From Verrucomicrobiaceae bacterium (GTDB taxonomy: Bacteria > Verrucomicrobiota > Verrucomicrobiia > Verrucomicrobiales > Akkermansiaceae): DNA of 44,691 bases. A model generated the notes under the pieces. The model was not told the DNA's origin. It saw only the letters and a list, made by a program, of their open reading frames with translations, and did no database searches. The translations under genes and the position numbers were made by a program. The stretch spans positions 1 through 44,691 of the forward strand of contig JAIYDT010000002.1 in assembly GCA_027487355.1 (NCBI GenBank). The letters run 5' to 3'. Numbering within the stretch: the first letter of the stretch is position 1; each line of letters begins with the position of its first letter. Below are positions 18,112-26,809 of this stretch, piece after piece.

Positions 18112-18841
18112 ACAACGGGAATGTCGCGCCCGGCTTGAAGTAATCCGGCGGTTCGATCGAGAACGACCGCTCCGGCCCGACCTGGTAGTCACTGTAAACG
18201 ATCGGCACCACCGTCACGCACAGCACTTGCTCATCGTCCTCGGTTACCTTCGTGACGTGCAGCACCGCCGCACAGTTTGGAACCTTGGAAACATACAGCA
18301 TGTCACCGGGCTTATACCATGAGAAGGCCGCAGGATCGACAGTTGGGTAGAGGTACTCGATGATGACCGGGTAAGGAGCCGCATCCGTGAACTCATCGGG
18401 CTTCACCAGGGCTCGCGCGCGCACCGCGAAGCCGGGCTGGAAGAAATCCTTTTCCCCCATTGGCCTGACCGCCTCGACCCGGTAGTTGCCCTCGATGTAG
18501 GTCAGCAGCAGCGGCCGCTCGAAGTTCACCAGGTAGTTCCGCAGCAGGGCTTCGTTAAGGCGCTTCCGGCCATCGCCATCGAAGCCGAAAAACTTCCGGT
18601 AAAGCTCCTTGGGCCCGAGCGACGTCGCACTTGGAGCCTCCAGCATGTTGTAGCGCTTCAATTCAGGCAGGCGCTTCAACTTGCGCATGATCTCATAGTT
18701 CCGCGGATTCTCCGGGTGGCGGAACACATGAAGGCAGATCACCCAACTGAAGACGGCGAAGCAGATCGCGAGGCCATTGGCCAGCAGCCACCAGAAATAC
18801 GCCGGGCGGCTCGGGGCCGGTTCTTCAACATTGCGGGGCAC
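18104..18841 (-). CDS. Hypothetical single-pass membrane protein
   Basis: 245 residues with one N-terminal membrane segment (YFWWLLANGLAICFAVFSWVICLHVF, about 15-40), and the remainder probably outside the cytoplasm. The large domain has alternating strands (PVIIEYLYPTVDPAAFSWYKPGDMLYV; CAAVLHVTKVTEDDEQVLCVTVVPIVY) and a Pro/Phe-rich end. I do not recognise the family. It lies 5 nt downstream of the IscA-like gene and is probably co-transcribed with it. Confidence 0.65.
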   Translation of the reverse strand: MPRNVEEPAPSRPAYFWWLLANGLAICFAVFSWVICLHVFRHPENPRNYEIMRKLKRLPELKRYNMLEAPSATSLGPKELYRKFFGFDGDGRKRLNEALLRNYLVNFERPLLLTYIEGNYRVEAVRPMGEKDFFQPGFAVRARALVKPDEFTDAAPYPVIIEYLYPTVDPAAFSWYKPGDMLYVSKVPNCAAVLHVTKVTEDDEQVLCVTVVPIVYSDYQVGPERSFSIEPPDYFKPGATFPLFK

Positions 18842-18846
18842 GGCGG

Positions 18847-19227
18847 TCAGACAGATCCACAGGCTTCACCGTCGGCCACGGCGTTGGCAGCAGGCGGATC
18901 ATCCGCCGTTTCAAAGGAGGTCCCGCACCCACAGGAGCGGGCGGCGTGGGGATTGTGGATCTTGAAACCCGCGTCGGAAAGTGCGTCGGAGTAGTCGATC
19001 TCGCAACCGCTCAGGCGTTCCACGCTGTCGCCTGCCACGATGACCCTGGCTCCGAAGGACTCGACCGTCACATCCCCAGCCTCGGGCTCGGCCACCGCCA
19101 TTTCGTACTGCCAGCCGGCACAGCCTCCCCGCCGGACGGCCAGACGCAGCCCGGAGGACTCGGATGCCCCCTTGTTCGCAAGCAGCGACCGCAATTCGAC
19201 AGCGGCTTTCTCGGTCAGCGTGATCAT
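18847..19227 (-). CDS. Iron-sulfur cluster assembly/insertion protein, IscA/ErpA family
   Basis: Start at the ATG at 19227 (MITLTEKAAVELRSLL), the standard beginning of the family; the track's extra 26 residues have no family support. 126 residues. The three cluster-ligand cysteines are present: C36 in GGCAGWQY and C99/C101 in SCGCGTSFE. It acts as an A-type carrier that passes Fe-S clusters to target enzymes. A 20-residue tail beyond the last Cys (ADDPPAANAVADGEACGSV) is longer than usual and holds one more Cys. Confidence 0.93.
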   Translation of the reverse strand: MITLTEKAAVELRSLLANKGASESSGLRLAVRRGGCAGWQYEMAVAEPEAGDVTVESFGARVIVAGDSVERLSGCEIDYSDALSDAGFKIHNPHAARSCGCGTSFETADDPPAANAVADGEACGSV

Positions 19228-19385
19228 GACGCAGCAGTGATACGAGGGCCCGCGTGAGGTGCCAGCGGAAAGTTTCGCCACCTGCCAAAGTCGTACCCGG
19301 AACACGGATCGCCGTCGGCTGTTCCGCGCCTACGAGGAGGCGGAAAGCCGGCTCGAACCCATGGCTGCCAGGTTCGACAGCGGGT

Positions 19386-20219
19386 TCACCGACGCCTTCC
19401 AGCAAGCAGCCCGTAACGTGGGCTGAACAGGTAGGCGGCCACAAACAGGATCCCCAACAGGATCACGATCGCCGGCCCCGGTGCGATGCCGATCGTCGAG
19501 GACAACACGACGGCCAGGGCCGAGCCCAGCGAGCCAATAAGGCCTCCGCCCCAGAACAGAGCGGAGGTTTTGTCCGTTAGAAGGGAAACGGTGGCGGCCG
19601 GAGCAACCAGCAGTCCGACGGAGAGCACGCAACCGACGGCCTGGAGCGAGGAGACCAGGGACAGCACCAGCAGCCCGAAAAGGAGATACTGGATGAACCT
19701 GACCGGCACTCCCTGGGCGGCGGCGACGTTTGGTTCGAAGAGGGTCAGCAGGATCGGTCGCATCAGCAGGCTGGTGGAGATCAGGACGATGGCCCCGGTT
19801 GCATACGAAATGAGCAGGTCGCCGTTGCCAACGGCCACGATGTTTCCAAACAGCCAGTCCTCGAGCTGCTGGCGGGTCTTGAGCATCGGCAACACGGCCA
19901 CACCAACCGCGAAGGCCGCCGTATAAAGCACGGCCAGCGCGGTGCCCTGTTCGACGCGATGACCTCGCGAAACTGCCACGGATCCCAGGCCAACGATCAG
20001 CGCTGCGAACAGGGCGCCGGCAAATGCGTTCCATTGGGTCAGCGCACCGGTGGCGAGGATGGCCAAGGCGATGCCGGGCAGCATTGTGTGGGAAAGCGCG
20101 CTGACGGAGAGGGCGCTACGTCTCAGCACCACGAAGCCACTGAAGAAGCCGTTGGCGAAGCCGATGAAGGCCGCTGCCGCGAGGGCTCGCTGGTAGAAGG
20201 GATTGGAGAGGAGTTCCAC
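19386..20219 (-). CDS. Metal ABC transporter permease (ZnuB/MntB family)
   Basis: 277 residues with about eight hydrophobic helices, the ABC-3 permease type. Family features: GFFSGFVVLRRSALSVSALSHTMLPGIALA near the start, and the SLQAVGCVLSVGLLVAPAATVSLLT stretch near residue 200, typical of zinc/manganese/iron importers. It follows the ATPase gene by 11 nt. No solute-binding protein gene is adjacent, so either one is elsewhere or the membrane-anchored 144-aa protein upstream plays a part. Metal specificity cannot be read. Confidence 0.9.
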   Translation of the reverse strand: MELLSNPFYQRALAAAAFIGFANGFFSGFVVLRRSALSVSALSHTMLPGIALAILATGALTQWNAFAGALFAALIVGLGSVAVSRGHRVEQGTALAVLYTAAFAVGVAVLPMLKTRQQLEDWLFGNIVAVGNGDLLISYATGAIVLISTSLLMRPILLTLFEPNVAAAQGVPVRFIQYLLFGLLVLSLVSSLQAVGCVLSVGLLVAPAATVSLLTDKTSALFWGGGLIGSLGSALAVVLSSTIGIAPGPAIVILLGILFVAAYLFSPRYGLLAGRRR

Positions 20220-20230
20220 GGGGAAAGGTG

Positions 20231-20995
20231 TTAGACGCTGGCCTTTTCGGCATCGAAGACCTCGTGAATCAAGGTCGGCGTGAGGACTTCATCGACCGGG
20301 CCGAAGCCGCGTTGGCCGGTTTTCAAAACCAGCACCTCATCGAACAGACGCGAGGTCGAATCGAGGTCGTGATGCGAGGCGATCACAAGCCGGCCCTCGT
20401 GCGAAAGCTTTCCGAGGAGATCCGCCAACATCCGCGATGCCTGGCGGTCGAGACCGGTGAAAGGCTCGTCCAAAAGCAGCACGTGAGCCTCCTGAGCCAG
20501 CGCGCGTGCGAGGAAGGCCCTTTGCTGCTGCCCCCCGGAAAGCTCGCGGATCTGGCGTTGCTGGAGGTCGAGAAGCCCCAGCGACTCAAGGGCAAGATCG
20601 ACCGCCTGCTCGTCCGCAGCCGAGAAGGTCCGCCACCAGCCGGTTTGGGGGTAGCGCCCCATTTCCACCAAACCTCTGACGGTGATGGGAAAGGCCCAGT
20701 CCACCTCCTCCCGCTGCGGCAGGTAGGCAAACTCGCGCGACCACTTGCGCACGGTCGTGCCACGCCAGCGGATCATTCCGGAGGTGCGGGGCACGAGGCC
20801 GGCGATGGCTTTCAACAAGGTGCTCTTTCCCGCCCCGTTCGGACCGACCAGCGCCACGCGATTGCCGCAGGAAGTGGCCAGCGAGACGCGATCCAGGGCC
20901 AGCACGCGTCGGTAGTGCACGGTCAGCGAGTCGATCACCAGTTCGTGGTGATGCTCGTGATGCGCGCAACAATCGTGATGAAGAGGATCGCTCAT
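20231..20995 (-). CDS. Metal ABC transporter ATP-binding protein with His/Cys-rich N-terminus
   Basis: Start at the ATG at 20995 (254 residues), which overlaps the upstream stop by 4 nt. All ATPase motifs are intact: Walker A GPNGAGKST (51-59), signature LSGGQQQR, Walker B LLLDEPFTGLD, H-loop ASHHDL. The first 18 residues are HHDCCAHHEHHHE-rich, a likely metal-binding extension that suits a zinc, manganese or iron transporter and could sense or buffer the ion. It pairs with the permease downstream. Confidence 0.93.
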   Translation of the reverse strand: MSDPLHHDCCAHHEHHHELVIDSLTVHYRRVLALDRVSLATSCGNRVALVGPNGAGKSTLLKAIAGLVPRTSGMIRWRGTTVRKWSREFAYLPQREEVDWAFPITVRGLVEMGRYPQTGWWRTFSAADEQAVDLALESLGLLDLQQRQIRELSGGQQQRAFLARALAQEAHVLLLDEPFTGLDRQASRMLADLLGKLSHEGRLVIASHHDLDSTSRLFDEVLVLKTGQRGFGPVDEVLTPTLIHEVFDAEKASV

Positions 20996-21426
20996 TCGGT
21001 TGGCAGTTCCCACACATCGTCAATCGTTCCCGGTGCTTCGAAGTAATGCGTGATCGTCGGCTTTCCTGCGGGCTCGAGGGCCAGCTTCGCGAAGGTGGAT
21101 CCCTCACGGGAGGTTTCCTTCCATTTCACGGCCACAAACACCACCGGGTCTTCCGCATCCAGATCAACCATTCCCGCAAAAGGTCCGCCGGAGTTCTCTT
21201 GGCGGAAGAGCACACGCCCCCCGCGTCCCTTCAGCTCCACAAACTCCGCCTCGGCGGAAAGTTTCAGGCCGAATCCGCATCGCTCCCGCTCCACGGACGC
21301 CTTCAGCACGTCTGTTTTTTCCGATGGAGAAACGGCGGAAGCCCGCGCCAGATGCAGGATCCCCCAGCCTGCCAACAGCAAGCCGACTCCAAGCATCAGG
21401 GTTCTGAAAAAAGGCGAGCCACGCAC
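20992..21426 (-). CDS. Membrane-anchored hypothetical protein in metal transporter operon
   Basis: 144 residues: a short basic start, one hydrophobic segment (TLMLGVGLLLAGWGILHLA, about 9-28) and a soluble domain of about 110 residues on the outer face, mostly beta (LKLSAEAEFVELKGRGGRVLF; EDPVVFVAVKWKE). No known family. Its stop overlaps the ATPase start (ATGA), so it is the first gene of the transporter operon. No His-rich metal loop typical of a ZnuA-like binding protein is present. Confidence 0.7.
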   Translation of the reverse strand: MRGSPFFRTLMLGVGLLLAGWGILHLARASAVSPSEKTDVLKASVERERCGFGLKLSAEAEFVELKGRGGRVLFRQENSGGPFAGMVDLDAEDPVVFVAVKWKETSREGSTFAKLALEPAGKPTITHYFEAPGTIDDVWELPTE

Positions 21427-21489
21427 GCGCGCAACTTGGTGGCGCTAGGCCGTTTTTGCAAGAAAAGTGCGATAATGTGGCCAGTTCTT

Positions 21490-22167
21490 TCACTTCGTCC
21501 ACCAAGTCGAAAGGCGTGGCTCAGTCGTCTTCGGCAAAGTGAAGCAGCCTTCGGAATAGTGCGAAGTGTCGTTGAAAAGCGTCAACCGGGCTCGCACCGG
21601 CCCCTTGAAATCAACCACGTTGAGCGCCGCCGGATCCTGATCGAGATTGTCGCGGTAGCGCCGTGGATCGAATCCCAGCAGCGTACTCAGCAGCAAGCGG
21701 ATCGTCGCCTTGTGGGACACCACGATCACCGCCTCGCCGTCATGATGCCTGACAATGTCGAGCAGCGCCGGAAGCGCCCGGGCCGTCACTTCCAGTCCGC
21801 TTTCCCCGCCCACAGGAGCAAAGCTGTAGGGATCCTCGTCCCAGGCCGCCGCCTCTTCGGGAAACTGCTGCTCCACCTCATGCCGGGTCATCTTTTCCCA
21901 GTGCCCATGCGATATCTCCCGCAGTCCATCGCGGGCTCTCACCTCCAATCCGTGCGGCCCAGCCAGGATCCCCGCCGTGTCCATGGTCCGGCCCAGCGGA
22001 GACGCATAGACTGCCGCCACCGGCACGCTGGCCAGACGCGTTGACAACCTTTCCACTTGCGCCCTGCCTTCATCCGAAAGCGCCACATCCGTCGCTCCGG
22101 CGAAACGGTCCTCGGCGGTCAGCATCGTCGCCCCGTGCCGGATCAGGAAAATTCGTGTCAGTGCCAT
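21490..22167 (-). CDS. Histidine phosphatase (phosphoglycerate mutase-like)
   Basis: Start at the ATG at 22167 (MALTRIFLIRHGAT); the longer track start adds repeat-derived residues. 225 residues. The catalytic motif LIRHGAT near residue 8, then YASPLGRTMDTA (second Arg), LREISHGHWE and the second catalytic His in VVSHKATIRLLLS near 150-160. Members act as cofactor-independent phosphatases, alpha-ribazole phosphatases (CobC) or mutases; the alpha-ribazole and broad phosphatase subtypes are most alike, but the substrate is not determined. Confidence 0.9.
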   Translation of the reverse strand: MALTRIFLIRHGATMLTAEDRFAGATDVALSDEGRAQVERLSTRLASVPVAAVYASPLGRTMDTAGILAGPHGLEVRARDGLREISHGHWEKMTRHEVEQQFPEEAAAWDEDPYSFAPVGGESGLEVTARALPALLDIVRHHDGEAVIVVSHKATIRLLLSTLLGFDPRRYRDNLDQDPAALNVVDFKGPVRARLTLFNDTSHYSEGCFTLPKTTEPRLSTWWTK

Positions 22168-22252
22168 CGGAGGAAGATTGAAGTTCCAAAGGCCAAGTGC
22201 CAAGTTCCAACAGAATCCCTCTTCCATTCGTCATTCGTCATTCCCACGCTCC

Positions 22253-23260
22253 ATGGCCATTCCGCGAATCCTCCATCAGACCTGGAAAACCTACGAGGTG
22301 CCCGAGGAATGGTGGGACTGCGTGAACAGTTGGAAACGCCACCATCCGGATTGGGAATACCGACTCTGGACCGATGACGAGAGCGAGGCATTCGTCGCCC
22401 GCCATTACCCGGACTTCCTCGAAACCTTCCAGAACTACCCCTACAACATCCAGCGCGCCGACGCCATCCGCTACCTGGTCCTCCACCAGCTTGGCGGGGT
22501 CTATGCCGACCTCGATTACGAGTGTCTTCAACCGCTCGATCCGCTGCTGCCGGGACACTCGGCCATCATCGGTCTCGAGCCCGAGGCCCATGCCGCCTCT
22601 TCCAAGGTGGACCACAGGCTGTGCAACGCCCTCATGGCCTCAGAGCCCGGCCATCCGTTCATGGCCGCCGTGATCCGGCACCTGCAGAACGCCACCCTCG
22701 GCACTGTCGCTGACTACGACATCCTCGCCACCACCGGACCGCTGATGCTGTGTGAGGTCCACGCCTCCTACCCCAGGAAGGATCTCACTCTCTTGCCCTC
22801 GAAAGTTCTCTGCCCCTTCAACTCGGACCGAGAGCGCCTGGCCCTTCATCGCGGACGCTCCAAGCAGGCCACTCATCTCAAGAACCAACTCATCGAACAA
22901 GGCTCCTACGCCCTCCATTATTGGAGCAACGGCTGGGTCGATGACCAACTCGGCCCGCTCGACAATCCGATGCCCCATGAAATCGAGGGCTTTGTGTTTT
23001 TCGAGCGCCGCGATTCTCCCGGAAACGACATCGGTTACGGCGGCCGCAACATTCCCATCACCGCCCAGATCTGCCTCGATAATCCCCGGGCCATCGCGTT
23101 CAACACCGATGGCAATCTGAAAGAAATCGTGGTGCCACGCCTGCTTTGGAGAACCATGAAAAAAGGCGAGGGCAATGAGGGCCTCTACATCCGCAAGGAC
23201 TTCCTCAATGCGAAGGGCAAGGCCCCGTGGTTTCGGAAGATCGTGAAGAGCGCCTCGTAA
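22253..23260 (+). CDS. Glycosyltransferase, GT32/OCH1-like
   Basis: Start at the ATG at 22253 (MAIPRILHQTWKT), 335 residues; the track's upstream extension is spacer repeat. IPRILHQTWK at the N-terminus, RADAIRYLVLHQLGGVYADLDYECLQPL (about 65-95) with its DLD (DxD) metal site, and YALHYWSNGW are hallmarks of the DXD-sugar / GT32 family that adds sugars in capsule or surface glycan synthesis. The C-terminal 100 residues are less conserved. The acceptor is unknown. It stands alone, divergent from the histidine phosphatase. Confidence 0.88.
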   Translation: MAIPRILHQTWKTYEVPEEWWDCVNSWKRHHPDWEYRLWTDDESEAFVARHYPDFLETFQNYPYNIQRADAIRYLVLHQLGGVYADLDYECLQPLDPLLPGHSAIIGLEPEAHAASSKVDHRLCNALMASEPGHPFMAAVIRHLQNATLGTVADYDILATTGPLMLCEVHASYPRKDLTLLPSKVLCPFNSDRERLALHRGRSKQATHLKNQLIEQGSYALHYWSNGWVDDQLGPLDNPMPHEIEGFVFFERRDSPGNDIGYGGRNIPITAQICLDNPRAIAFNTDGNLKEIVVPRLLWRTMKKGEGNEGLYIRKDFLNAKGKAPWFRKIVKSAS

Positions 23261-23280
23261 TTCGTTGGCGGAAATCTCAA

Positions 23281-23357
23281 TTAACTCTTAACTCTTAACT
23301 CTTAACTCTTAACTCTTGAATCTTGAATCTTGAATCTTGAATCTTGAATCTTAACTC
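23281..23357. repeat. Tandem heptamer array (TTAACTC)5-(TTGAATC)5-(TTAACTC)1
   Basis: Eleven contiguous 7-bp units without a mismatch: five TTAACTC (23281-23315), five TTGAATC (23316-23350), one TTAACTC (23351-23357). The two unit types differ at two positions. The array runs into the start of the following kinase gene and supplies its likely TTG start codon at 23344. A 7-bp unit puts a stop into every frame within 21 bp. Confidence 0.97.
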
Positions 23358-23856
23358 CCCCATTCTTCACGTCGTCTGTGGTCCTCCCGCTGCGGGAAAA
23401 ACCACCCATGCCCGCAGCCTTGCCGCGCGGCTCGGAGCGGTGCTTCTGGACAGTGACATGGTCGCGGAAAAACTGGTCCGCGCCGGATTGATCCTGGCCG
23501 GCCTGGATCCGAACGACCGTGATTCGCCCAGTTACAAGGCAGCCTATCGGGACACCGTTTACGAAACGCTCTACGACCTCGCCGCTGCCAATTTGCCCCA
23601 AGTTCCAGTCGTGATCGCCGGCCCCTTCACCCGCGAATGTGGTGAGCAGGATTGGCCGGAGATTCTTGAGAAACGGCTCGGAGCGAAACCGGAAATCCAC
23701 TTTGTCTGGTGCCCGCCGGAAAAGCGTCGGCAAAGGATGATCGCCCGAGGCGAGGAGCGCGACCTCCCCAAGATCGCTGACTGGGAGGACTACGTCACTC
23801 TATGCCGCGAGGAGCCACCGGTGTTTCCCCACCATCTTGTAGTCGGCGGCAACTGA
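23344..23856 (+). CDS. Small P-loop kinase (AAA_33/zeta-like)
   Basis: 170 residues if translated from the TTG at 23344, which lies in the last TTGAATC unit. The P-loop GPPAAGKTT lies near residue 13, just after strand ILHVVC. LLDSDMVAEKL follows with the usual Asp, and the lid FVWCPPEKRRQRMIARGEERD near 120-140 matches small nucleoside/sugar kinase-like proteins. The C-terminus looks complete. There is no ATG and no ribosome site near the start because the heptamer array occupies that DNA; start could be TTG, or the original start was displaced. The gene is convergent with a secreted unknown. Confidence 0.75.
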   Translation: MNLNSPILHVVCGPPAAGKTTHARSLAARLGAVLLDSDMVAEKLVRAGLILAGLDPNDRDSPSYKAAYRDTVYETLYDLAAANLPQVPVVIAGPFTRECGEQDWPEILEKRLGAKPEIHFVWCPPEKRRQRMIARGEERDLPKIADWEDYVTLCREEPPVFPHHLVVGGN

Positions 23857-23930
23857 GCCAGGCAGACGATCTACACCGCGACCATTCATCGGCAGGAACC
23901 GTAACCGAGGGTCACCTTCCAGCGTGAGTC

Positions 23931-25187
23931 TCAATCCAAGCCGTCGCGCGCGCCCCAGAATTCCTTCATTTTCTGTTCCATGACTGCTTCGATGTAGGCC
24001 CTTGCCATCGCTTGCTCGATCACGGCCTTGGCCGTTTCGCCGGTCTTGTTGGTCGCCTTGAGTTCGGGATCACCGGCATGGCCGAAGATTTCCCACATCA
24101 GGCGCTTCTTTGATTCCTCTATTTCGGAAAGCGACTTCCCAAGTTCGTCACGCACCTGAGCCCGGATCGCTGGTTCGGCGAGGTAAAGCTCGAAGGCGGC
24201 CTCATCCCCCTCCTTGTTTCCGTCCTTCTCCGTCCATTGTTTCCGTAGGGAATCCTTCGTCGCGCCGAGAATCTTTTTCCAGGTATCGCCCGTCGCCAGC
24301 GAGTTCCCAACTTCGGCGGTGTAGGGCCTCGCGAACCCTCGCAAGGCCGGCCGCTGCTCCTTCAGAACGGACTCCAGTTTCTCCAGGTCCGCATCTCCGG
24401 TCTCCACTGCATCCACCACTGCCTGGAAAACCTTCAACCGAAAGGCTCTGGTGTAGACGCCGGCATCGGCTTGTTTCGCTCCTTCCGTGCTCCATCCTTT
24501 GGAAATCCCGGTGATCGCTTCCTTGCCGGGATCGATCTGGAACTGGCGCAGTTCCAGCACCCGGACTTCTCCGCTGTCCGAGGTGATGGACTGTCGACTC
24601 ATCAGGCCGGTCTCCCGGCTGATGGTCAGAAGCCCCCACTTGGCGGTTTCGAACGTGACCGACTTGTCGTCGGACGCCTTCACCGCAGCCCCCTTGACAT
24701 CGGATTTCCACGTCGGCTCGTTCCTGGGTCGGATGCCGATGGTTGGCAGAATCCCATCCTTGGTGATCCACATGGAGGCCACGAATTGCCGACCACCCTC
24801 CTCTTCCTTTTTCGTCGGATTCGTCAGACACTTCGACGCCAGTCCCGCTAGACTATTGAGCTCGGTCGCCACCCCTTTGACGCGACTGATGCCCCCTCCT
24901 GAATCGGTGTATAGTTCATCCTCCACGGTATTCCAAAGCTTCGCTTCCATCGCATTCCCATCCTTGGTCACCGTCATGTGAAGCGCGGAAAGCCCGGATC
25001 CCTTGTCCATCCCAAGGGTGACGTCCAGGCTCTTTCCCGGACCTTCCGAATGGTAAATGGCCGTAAAACCGAGATGTCCGGCGTAAGTGGAGGAAAGCTC
25101 CTCCACCCATTGTTCCGGAGTGACCGGAGCCGCCAATCCACGTGCAGTCAGCAAGCAAAGGACCAACAAAGTTTTCAGGGATGTCAT
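23931..25187 (-). CDS. Secreted hypothetical protein, 418 aa
   Basis: A signal peptide is clear (MTSLKTLLVLCLLTARGLAAPV). The first 230 mature residues are beta-rich with repeated strands (LGFTAIYHSEGPGKSLDVTLG; LSALHMTVTKDGNAMEAKLW; GLLTISRETGLMSRQSI), resembling LolA-like or DUF outer-membrane-lipoprotein-sorting folds in style only. The last ~170 residues are helical and charged, with several Lys/Glu stretches. I do not recognise a family. It lies upstream of rplQ's terminator and appears monocistronic. Confidence 0.65.
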   Translation of the reverse strand: MTSLKTLLVLCLLTARGLAAPVTPEQWVEELSSTYAGHLGFTAIYHSEGPGKSLDVTLGMDKGSGLSALHMTVTKDGNAMEAKLWNTVEDELYTDSGGGISRVKGVATELNSLAGLASKCLTNPTKKEEEGGRQFVASMWITKDGILPTIGIRPRNEPTWKSDVKGAAVKASDDKSVTFETAKWGLLTISRETGLMSRQSITSDSGEVRVLELRQFQIDPGKEAITGISKGWSTEGAKQADAGVYTRAFRLKVFQAVVDAVETGDADLEKLESVLKEQRPALRGFARPYTAEVGNSLATGDTWKKILGATKDSLRKQWTEKDGNKEGDEAAFELYLAEPAIRAQVRDELGKSLSEIEESKKRLMWEIFGHAGDPELKATNKTGETAKAVIEQAMARAYIEAVMEQKMKEFWGARDGLD

Positions 25188-25227
25188 TGACTGAAGTTCT
25201 TAAGTTCGAGGCCGCTCAGCCACAACG

Positions 25228-25262
25228 AAAAAGCCGCCCGCGCACGAGGCACGGACGGCTTT
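25228..25262 (-). terminator. Rho-independent terminator after rplQ
   Basis: On the minus strand AAGCCG-TCCG pairs with CGGG-CGGCTT across an 11-nt loop (GCCTCGTGCGC), followed by a T-run. It lies 27 nt past the rplQ stop. Confidence 0.85.
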
Positions 25263-25288
25263 CGAATCCTTGAATCAGGCGGTGAACC

Positions 25289-25702
25289 TTACTCGGCAGC
25301 GGCTTCAGCGGCAGCCGGTTCGGCAGCGGCTTCAGTGGCGGCGACCGGCGCGTCAACCCACTCGATGTAGGCCATCGGGGCGGCGTCGCTGGTGCGGACT
25401 CCGAGCTTGGTGATCCGGCAGTAGCCACCCTGGCGGGCGGCGGAGGCTGGAGCCACTTCTTCGAACAGCTTCTTGACCGTGTCCTTCTGGCGAAGGAACG
25501 CGACGGCGAGACGGCGGGCGTGAAGATCGCCGCGCTTGCCGAGGGTGATCAGCTTTTCAGCCACCGGACGGAGGGCTTTCGCCTTGCCGAGGGTGGTCTT
25601 GATGCGGCCGTGCTCGATCAGGCTGCACGCGAGGTTCGCGAGGAGGGCGCGGCGGTGCGAGGCCGTGCGCTTGAGCTTGGTGGTGTTGCGTCGATGTCTC
25701 AT
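25289..25702 (-). CDS. rplQ: Ribosomal protein L17
   Basis: 137 residues. [37 protein letters not shown] is the canonical L17 start, a large-subunit protein near the exit tunnel. The final ~25 residues are an Ala/Glu/Pro-rich tail ([15 protein letters not shown]) beyond the usual end. It follows rpoA by 24 nt, with AAAGGAAG upstream as ribosome site, and ends at a strong terminator. Confidence 0.97.
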   Translation of the reverse strand: MRHRRNTTKLKRTASHRRALLANLACSLIEHGRIKTTLGKAKALRPVAEKLITLGKRGDLHARRLAVAFLRQKDTVKKLFEEVAPASAARQGGYCRITKLGVRTSDAAPMAYIEWVDAPVAATEAAAEPAAAEAAAE

Positions 25703-25726
25703 CGGGTGCTTCCTTTTCTATTTAAA

Positions 25727-26809
25727 TCAGTCGTCGAGGTTCTGGGCGATCAAATCGGCAAGACCGACCGGTGCCTCTTCCTCCACACCGAGGCGTGGGG
25801 CGCGAGAGCCGGCGGACGGGCCGGTGAGGAGGGATGGGTCGAAGGACATGCCGAGCCCGAGGCCGAGTTCGACGAGCTTGTCCTTGATTTCGTTGAGCGA
25901 CTTCTTGCCGAAGTTGCGATACTTGAGCATTTCCGCCTCGGTCTTCATGGCCAGCTGGCCGACGGAGGTGATGTTGGCGTTGTTCAAGCAGTTGGCGGCA
26001 CGGACCGAGAGTTCGATCTCGTTGACGCTCATGTTGAGAAGCTTCTTCAGCGCGGCGTTTTCCTCGCTGGACTCCATCGGAGCTTCTTCGAAGTCGACGG
26101 CGTTCTCGTCATAGTTGACGAAGACGTCGAGGTGGTGGCGAAGGATGGCGGAGGCCTGAAGCAGGGCATCCTGCGGGGTGAGGCGACCGTCGGTCCAGAT
26201 GTCGAGCACCAGCTTGTCGTAATCGGTCATCTGACCCACACGGGTGGTGTCAACGGCATACTTGACGCGGGTGACGGGCGAGAAGATCGAGTCGATGGCG
26301 ATGACGCCGATCGGCTGGTCCTTGCGCTTGTTTTCGTCGCCGGTGGAGAAACCACGGCCGACGCGGACTTCGAATTCGCAGTCAAACTTCACCTTCTTGT
26401 CGAGGTGGCAGATGACCTGGTCCTTGTTGACGACCTCGAAGACGTTGTCCTCCTGGATGTCACCGGCGGTGACGACGCCTTCCTTCTCGATCTTGATCGA
26501 GAGGATGCGGGAATCCTTGTCGTGATGGATGAATTTGACCTTCTTGAGGTTCAGGATGATGTCGGTGACATCTTCCACGACACCCGGGAGGCTGGAAAAC
26601 TCATGCTGCACGCCCGCGATGCGGACGGAAGTGATCGATGCGCCTTCCAGGGAGGAAAGGAGCACGCGGCGGAGGGAGTTCCCGAGGGTGTGCCCGTAGC
26701 CGCGCTCGAAAGGCTCGGCGCTGAACTGGGCGTAAGTGTCGGTGGCGGTGTCCTCGTTGCGAACGAGGCGGTTGGGGATCTCGAAACGAGACAGTTTGAC
26801 GGCTGACAT
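25727..26809 (-). CDS. rpoA: RNA polymerase alpha subunit
   Basis: 360 residues. N-terminal dimerisation domain: FSAEPFERGYGHTLGNSLRRVLLSSLEGASI, then VEDVTDIILNLKKV. The C-terminal domain that contacts UP elements and activators is intact: SVRAANCLNNANITSVGQLAMKTEAEMLKYRNFGKKSLNEI. A 50-residue tail follows the CTD (GLGMSFDPSLLTGPSAGSRAPRLG..), longer than usual. The gene begins its transcription unit; rpsM, rpsK and rpsD, the common upstream partners, are absent. Confidence 0.97.
   Translation of the reverse strand: MSAVKLSRFEIPNRLVRNEDTATDTYAQFSAEPFERGYGHTLGNSLRRVLLSSLEGASITSVRIAGVQHEFSSLPGVVEDVTDIILNLKKVKFIHHDKDSRILSIKIEKEGVVTAGDIQEDNVFEVVNKDQVICHLDKKVKFDCEFEVRVGRGFSTGDENKRKDQPIGVIAIDSIFSPVTRVKYAVDTTRVGQMTDYDKLVLDIWTDGRLTPQDALLQASAILRHHLDVFVNYDENAVDFEEAPMESSEENAALKKLLNMSVNEIELSVRAANCLNNANITSVGQLAMKTEAEMLKYRNFGKKSLNEIKDKLVELGLGLGMSFDPSLLTGPSAGSRAPRLGVEEEAPVGLADLIAQNLDD

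Noticed and set aside
25520-26806. 428-aa plus-strand ORF opposite rpoA
   Set aside because: Valine/aspartate/glycine-rich shadow of the minus-strand rpoA codons; no family features.
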